Shown here piece by piece: positions 60,235 through 64,000 of a DNA stretch of 64,000 nucleotides. A program made the translations under genes and the position numbers. Location of the stretch: contig NZ_AP022618.1 in assembly GCF_010731615.1 (NCBI RefSeq), forward strand, positions 1,612,001 through 1,676,000, given 5' to 3'. The stretch comes from Mycolicibacterium insubricum. Its GTDB lineage: Bacteria; Actinomycetota; Actinomycetes; Mycobacteriales; Mycobacteriaceae. Within the stretch, counting starts at the first letter, position 1, and each line of letters opens with the position of its first letter. The notes below the pieces were generated by a model. The model did not search any database. It had not been told where the DNA came from and saw only the letters and a program-made list of their open reading frames with translations.

Positions 60235-61251
60235 TCAACGCGTGGGCTCGGCCGCGTCGGGGGAGACCCCGTCGCGCAGCAGACCCAGCAGCACCCGGGC
60301 GGCGGCCACTCGGCGCACCGCCGGGCCGGTCAGCTCGTCGAGTGCGCATTCGGGGTCGGTCGGCGGGCCCAGATGGCCGCAGCCGCGCGGGCAGTCGCCG
60401 ATCGCCGCGGCCAGGTCGGAGAAGGCCAGCAGCACGTCGTCGGGGCGGACGTGGGCCAGCCCGAACGAGCGCACCCCGGGGGTGTCGATCACCCAGCCGC
60501 CGCCGGGCAGCGGCAGTGCCACCGACTGGGTGGAGGTGTGCCGGCCCTTGCCCACGCCCGACACCCGGCCGATCGCCCGGTCGGCGTCGGGCACCAGGCG
60601 ATTCACCAGCGTCGACTTGCCGACGCCGGAATGTCCCAGCAGCACCGTCAGTTTCCCGGTCAGCAGCTGCGCGACCTCGTCGACCGCATCGGTGCGCCCG
60701 GCGGTGACGATCCGCAGGTCCAGGTCGGCGAAATGCGCGGCGAACGAATCCGGTTCGGCCAGGTCGGATTTCGTCAGGCACAGGATGGGGGACAGGCCGC
60801 CGGCGTAGGCGGCGATCAACGCCCGCTCGACGAACCCGGTGCGCGGCGGCGGGTCGGCCAGCGCTACCACGATCAGCAGCTGATCGGCGTTGGCGACCAC
60901 CACCCGCTCGGTCGGATCGGTGTCATCGGCGGTGCGCCGCAACACCGTTCGCCGCTGCCCGCGACGGACGATGCGGGCCAGGGTGTCCGGGCGCCCGGAC
61001 AGATCACCGACCACGTCCACGTCGTCGCCGACGACGATCGGGGTGCGGCCCAGCTCGCGGGCCCGCATCGCGGTGACCGGGCGGTCCGGATCCCCGCCGA
61101 GCACGCAGCCCCAGCGGCCCCGGTCGACGGTGACCACCATGGCCGCCTCGGCGTCGGCGTGCTCGGGGCGGGTCTTGGTGCGCGGCCGGGTGCCCTTGCC
61201 CGGGCGGATCCGGACATCGGACTCGTCGTAGTCGCTGGTCTTGATGCCCAA
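60235..61251 (-). CDS. rsgA: Ribosome small-subunit GTPase RsgA
   Basis: RsgA is a circularly permuted GTPase that checks late 30S assembly. The 338-aa chain has an OB-fold N-domain, then motifs in the order G4 LTKSD, G1 GHSGVGKST and G3 DTPGVRSF, and a C-terminal zinc knuckle with CPRGCGH and a further Cys. A TTG start at 61251, 11 bases after the aroA stop and preceded by AGGA, is chosen because the DYDESDVRIRPGKG block matches the start of mycobacterial relatives and no ATG or GTG is available nearby. Confidence 0.92.
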   Translation of the reverse strand: MGIKTSDYDESDVRIRPGKGTRPRTKTRPEHADAEAAMVVTVDRGRWGCVLGGDPDRPVTAMRARELGRTPIVVGDDVDVVGDLSGRPDTLARIVRRGQRRTVLRRTADDTDPTERVVVANADQLLIVVALADPPPRTGFVERALIAAYAGGLSPILCLTKSDLAEPDSFAAHFADLDLRIVTAGRTDAVDEVAQLLTGKLTVLLGHSGVGKSTLVNRLVPDADRAIGRVSGVGKGRHTSTQSVALPLPGGGWVIDTPGVRSFGLAHVRPDDVLLAFSDLAAAIGDCPRGCGHLGPPTDPECALDELTGPAVRRVAAARVLLGLLRDGVSPDAAEPTR

Positions 61252-61261
61252 GGCGGCGGTC

Positions 61262-62563
61262 CTAGTCCCGGCCCGCCAGCATGGTTGCCCACATGCCCGG
61301 GAAATCGGGCAGCGTCTTGGCGGTGGTGGCGATGTCCTCGACCGCCACACCGGGAGTCCGCAGGCCGATAATCGCACCGGCGGTGGCCATCCGGTGGTCG
61401 GCGTAGGACCGCCAGGTGCCGCCGTGCAGTTCGCGCGCGGTGATCACCAGCCCGTCGGGGGTCTCCCGACAGTCCCCACCGAGGGCGTTGATCTCGGTGC
61501 ACAGCGCGGCCAGCCGGTCGGTCTCGTGCCCGCGCAGGTGCGCGATGCCGGTCAGCCGCGACACGGACCCGGGGGTGGCCAGCGCCGCCAGCGCGGCCGC
61601 CGCGGGCGCGAGCTCACCGATGTCCGACAGGTCCGCGTCGAACCCGCCGTATGGGGCGGCGCCGCGGACCTCCAGCTGCGTCTGCCCCGGGACGACGACC
61701 CCGCCCACCTGCCGCAGCAGCTCGAAGATCGCGGCGGCCGGCTGCAGGCTCGGCGACGGCCAGTTCTCGATCCGCACCGAACCGCCGGTGACGATCGCCG
61801 CCGCCAGGAACGGCACCGCGTTCGACAGGTCGGGCTCGACGATCCAGCCCCGGGCCGCCACCGGCCCGGGGCGCACCCGCCAGCGGTCGGGCCCGGCATC
61901 CACCGTGACGCCGGCCTGGCGCAGCATCGCCACCGTCATCTGAATGTGCGGGGCCGAGGGCACCCCGGTCGCACCGCGGTGCACCACGGTCACGCCGTCG
62001 GCGAACGCCGCGCCGCACAGCAGCAGGCCGGAGACGAACTGCGAGGACCCCGACGCGTCGATGGCCACCTCGCCCCCGGCGACCGCGCCGGTGCCGGTCA
62101 CCGTGAACGGCAGTCCGTCGCCGCCGATGTCGACGCCCAGGGCCCGCAGGCCGTGCAGCAGCGGGGCGATCGGGCGGGAGCGGGCCTGCTCGTCGCCGTC
62201 GAAACCGACGACGGCGCTGCTCAGCGCGGCCAGCGGGGGCACGAAGCGCAGCACCGTCCCGGCCAGCCCGCAGTCCACCGCCGCACCGGGGGCCGGGTTC
62301 AGCCGTCCCGACACCGTCAGTGCGGTCGGGTCGTCGCCGGTGGCCTCGACGCTCAGCCCCAGGGTGCGCAGCGCGCCGATCATCAGGTCGGTGTCCCGGC
62401 TGCGCAGCGCCCCGGCGATGGTGGAAGTCCCACCGCCGGTGGCCGCGGCCATCGCCGACAGGATCAGCGTCCGGTTGGTCAGCGATTTGGAGCCGGGCAC
62501 CGCCACGGTGGCGCTCACCGGCGCGCGGGCGACAGGCGCGGGCCAGCGTGGGAGCTCGGACAT
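61262..62563 (-). CDS. aroA: 5-enolpyruvylshikimate-3-phosphate synthase
   Basis: AroA joins phosphoenolpyruvate and shikimate-3-phosphate in aromatic amino-acid synthesis. The 433-aa protein has the conserved [16 protein letters not shown] (Lys and Ser/Arg contacts), [11 protein letters not shown] and [12 protein letters not shown] stretches, with [14 protein letters not shown] for shikimate-3-phosphate. It is the Rv3227 equivalent. ATG at 62563 is chosen because the upstream 12 codons lack family similarity. It is divergent from the SRAP gene and is followed by rsgA. Confidence 0.95.
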   Translation of the reverse strand: MSELPRWPAPVARAPVSATVAVPGSKSLTNRTLILSAMAAATGGGTSTIAGALRSRDTDLMIGALRTLGLSVEATGDDPTALTVSGRLNPAPGAAVDCGLAGTVLRFVPPLAALSSAVVGFDGDEQARSRPIAPLLHGLRALGVDIGGDGLPFTVTGTGAVAGGEVAIDASGSSQFVSGLLLCGAAFADGVTVVHRGATGVPSAPHIQMTVAMLRQAGVTVDAGPDRWRVRPGPVAARGWIVEPDLSNAVPFLAAAIVTGGSVRIENWPSPSLQPAAAIFELLRQVGGVVVPGQTQLEVRGAAPYGGFDADLSDIGELAPAAAALAALATPGSVSRLTGIAHLRGHETDRLAALCTEINALGGDCRETPDGLVITARELHGGTWRSYADHRMATAGAIIGLRTPGVAVEDIATTAKTLPDFPGMWATMLAGRD

Positions 62564-62637
62564 GGGTCTATCCTGCCAACCCGGCCTCCAGCTGCCCAAC
62601 TCTGCCCGCCGCGTCGGCCGGGTGAGAAGCTGGTGAC

Positions 62638-63390
62638 ATGTGCGGACGGTTCGCGGTGACCACCGACCCGGCGCTGCTGGCGGCCCGGCTCGACGCGATC
62701 GACGAGACGGTCCCGGCCGCTGAGGATGCCTGGGAACCGAACTACAACGTCGCCCCGACCAGCCCGATCAGCACCCTGGTGTCCCGACACCCCCGCGAGG
62801 AGACCGACACCCCGGCGACCCGGCGGTTGCGCACCATGCGCTGGGGGCTGCTCACCCCGGCGACCGCGGCCGCGGCCGACGGCAGTCCCGCTACCGGTGG
62901 CCCGCTGCTGATCAACGCCCGCGCCGAAACGGTCACCACCAGCCCGGCCTTCCGCGGGGCCGCGCGGCGCAAACGCTGCCTGGTGCCGATGGACGGCTGG
63001 TACGAGTGGCGCGGGTCCAAGGGCGACAAGACCCCGTTCTACCTCTACGCGGCCGACGGGCAGCCGCTACTGATGGCCGGTCTGTGGTCGGTGTGGCACC
63101 CCCCGGGGGAAATGACCCCACCGATCCTGAGCGCCACCATCATCACCACCGACGCCGTGGGCCCGCTGGCCGAGATCCACGACCGGATGCCGCTGTCGAT
63201 CGGTGCCGCCGACGTCGACCGGTGGCTCGATCCCGACGCCCCGGCCGACATCGGACTGCTGCGCGGCCACGGTGATCTCGACCGCATCGCCATCCGCGAG
63301 GTCTCCACCCTGGTCAACAACGCCCGCAACAACGGCCCCGAGCTGATCGCCCCCGTCGAACCCAAACCCGAACAGGCGGAACTATTTTGA
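62638..63390 (+). CDS. SRAP (YedK/HMCES) abasic-site protein
   Basis: SRAP proteins form a covalent bond with abasic sites in single-stranded DNA and protect them. The 250-aa protein starts MCGRFAVTT, leaving Cys2 as the reactive N-terminal residue after Met removal. Other active-site features are NYNVAPT, NARAET, GWYEWRG with the Glu and EIHDRMPL with the His. It is the Rv3226c equivalent. Its TGA overlaps a possible TTG start of the methyltransferase downstream. Confidence 0.94.
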   Translation: MCGRFAVTTDPALLAARLDAIDETVPAAEDAWEPNYNVAPTSPISTLVSRHPREETDTPATRRLRTMRWGLLTPATAAAADGSPATGGPLLINARAETVTTSPAFRGAARRKRCLVPMDGWYEWRGSKGDKTPFYLYAADGQPLLMAGLWSVWHPPGEMTPPILSATIITTDAVGPLAEIHDRMPLSIGAADVDRWLDPDAPADIGLLRGHGDLDRIAIREVSTLVNNARNNGPELIAPVEPKPEQAELF

Positions 63391-64000
63391 GCGTGCCCGA
63401 GGACATGCCGCTGCAGGACGTGAGCGTGATCGACGCGCTCGGCGCGGACCTGCGCGCGGCTGGTTACGGTATCGACGCCGTCTTCGCGCTGCTCGGCGAG
63501 CCGGTGGCGGCTGCGCTGCGTCGCGGACTGCGGTGGCCCGCGCTGCGCGCCACCGCCGACGCCCCGGATGCGCTGGCAACCATCGTCCGGCTCTTTGAAC
63601 TCGGTGCGGCGGAGCCGACCGACCGCGTCGAGAATGCTTTCCCGGCAACAGGACTGGCGGCACTGGTGGACAGCGGAGTACTGGCTGCGCAGGTCGACGG
63701 AACCTTCGCCGCCGCACTGGACATCCGGCCGCACACCGGAGCCGAGCCGGACTTCCTCGTCGTCGCCGACCTCGACGCCGGGATGCGCGACGGCCCGGTC
63801 CGCCATGACCACGTGCTGGGCGTGGGTGGCGCCTCGATGTCGTTGGCGCGGGCGGTGATCCGCGAGCCCGTGCGCACCGCGCTGGACCTGGGCACCGGTT
63901 GCGGTATCCAGGCCCTGCACCTGTCCGGGCACTGCGAACACATCGTCGCCACCGACACCAACCCGCGGGCGCTGGCCCTGGCCGCGGCCACCGCCCGGCT
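63387..64000 (+). CDS. SAM-dependent methyltransferase, 3' end outside window
   Basis: The frame is open to the right edge with about 200 residues visible. An N-terminal helical region of about 140 residues (LQDVSVIDALGADLRAAGY onward) resembles the DUF7059-type extension of actinobacterial methyltransferases. The Rossmann motif I follows as TALDLGTGCGIQALHLSGH, with VATDTNPRALALAAATARL as motif II. This is close to the PrmC/HemK branch; the NPPY motif would lie beyond the window. TTG at 63387 overlaps the SRAP stop; GTG at 63393 or ATG at 63405 are alternatives. Confidence 0.82.
   Translation, partial: MSVPEDMPLQDVSVIDALGADLRAAGYGIDAVFALLGEPVAAALRRGLRWPALRATADAPDALATIVRLFELGAAEPTDRVENAFPATGLAALVDSGVLAAQVDGTFAAALDIRPHTGAEPDFLVVADLDAGMRDGPVRHDHVLGVGGASMSLARAVIREPVRTALDLGTGCGIQALHLSGHCEHIVATDTNPRALALAAATAR

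Noticed and set aside
57918..60707. 929-codon plus-strand open frame over amt and the aldo-keto reductase
   Set aside because: It is out of frame with amt and antisense to the AKR and rsgA genes; the product is low-complexity Arg/Gly/Ala.

Overview
The window is high-GC actinobacterial DNA from a member of the Mycobacteriaceae, most likely a Mycolicibacterium-type environmental species. The evidence is gene content and order: accA3–sufE-like–sseA / maf–accE5–accD5 / purK–purE–fadE25 / lcp1–rmlD–wbbL–manC / fbiA–fbiB / whiB2 / manB–manA / alkB–rubB–alkX / sahH / tmk–mtrA–mtrB–lpqB / hpf–secA1 / tgs3–ppk2 / desA3 / rsgA–aroA. From memory this is essentially the Mycobacterium tuberculosis Rv3226c–Rv3285 block, with insertions and one gene moved. 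Genes are dense, with many ATGA/GTGA start–stop overlaps. No rRNA, tRNA, insertion sequence, prophage or CRISPR array was seen.

Layout. 1–5.9 kb (minus): an iron cluster, feoA–feoB–nifU-like, followed by a very large CtpI-type P-type ATPase that runs off the left edge; two IdeR/DtxR-like iron boxes lie upstream of feoA. 5.9–8.7 kb: an Mrr-like nuclease, small membrane and secreted proteins, and malate dehydrogenase. 8.7–15.0 kb (mostly minus): biotin-dependent acyl-CoA carboxylase genes accA3, accE5 and accD5 with sulfurtransferase and SufE-like genes, a small secreted protein and Maf. 15.1–20.2 kb: PH-domain and GtrA membrane proteins, purK–purE, an acyl-CoA dehydrogenase and birA, which biotinylates AccA3. 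20.2–25.3 kb: cell-wall linker synthesis (lcp1, rmlD, wbbL, manC). 25.3–28.2 kb (minus): F420 synthesis (fbiA, fbiB) with a coupled NUDIX gene.

28.5–33.7 kb: whiB2, then mannose metabolism (manB, a SIS-like protein, manA). 33.7–37.8 kb: an amino-acid permease and an alkane-hydroxylase operon in which the first rubredoxin is fused to AlkB, followed by rubB and the TetR gene alkX. 37.9–42.3 kb: sahH and two tandem secreted lipases that the M. tuberculosis locus lacks. 42.3–47.8 kb: tmk, the essential MtrAB two-component system with lipoprotein LpqB, and a ComF-like protein. 48–51.7 kb: hibernation factor and secA1, ending in a 57-bp repeat array that looks like a chain of hairpins between convergent genes. 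51.8–57.8 kb: an Rv3235-like protein, a WS/DGAT-family protein with an altered catalytic motif, ppk2, and a ferredoxin reductase–desaturase pair with matching palindromic operators. 58–64 kb: an ammonium transporter with an altered twin-histidine pore, an aldo-keto reductase, rsgA, aroA, a SRAP protein and the start of a methyltransferase.

Most of the window is conserved mycobacterial core, and I see no wholly new multi-gene system. The points most worth a second look are the AlkB–rubredoxin fusion and its promoter palindrome, the Amt E169/H318 pore, the HQSLVNG acyltransferase, the shared operators of the desaturase pair, the 57-bp hairpin array and the Feo–NifU–CtpI cluster.
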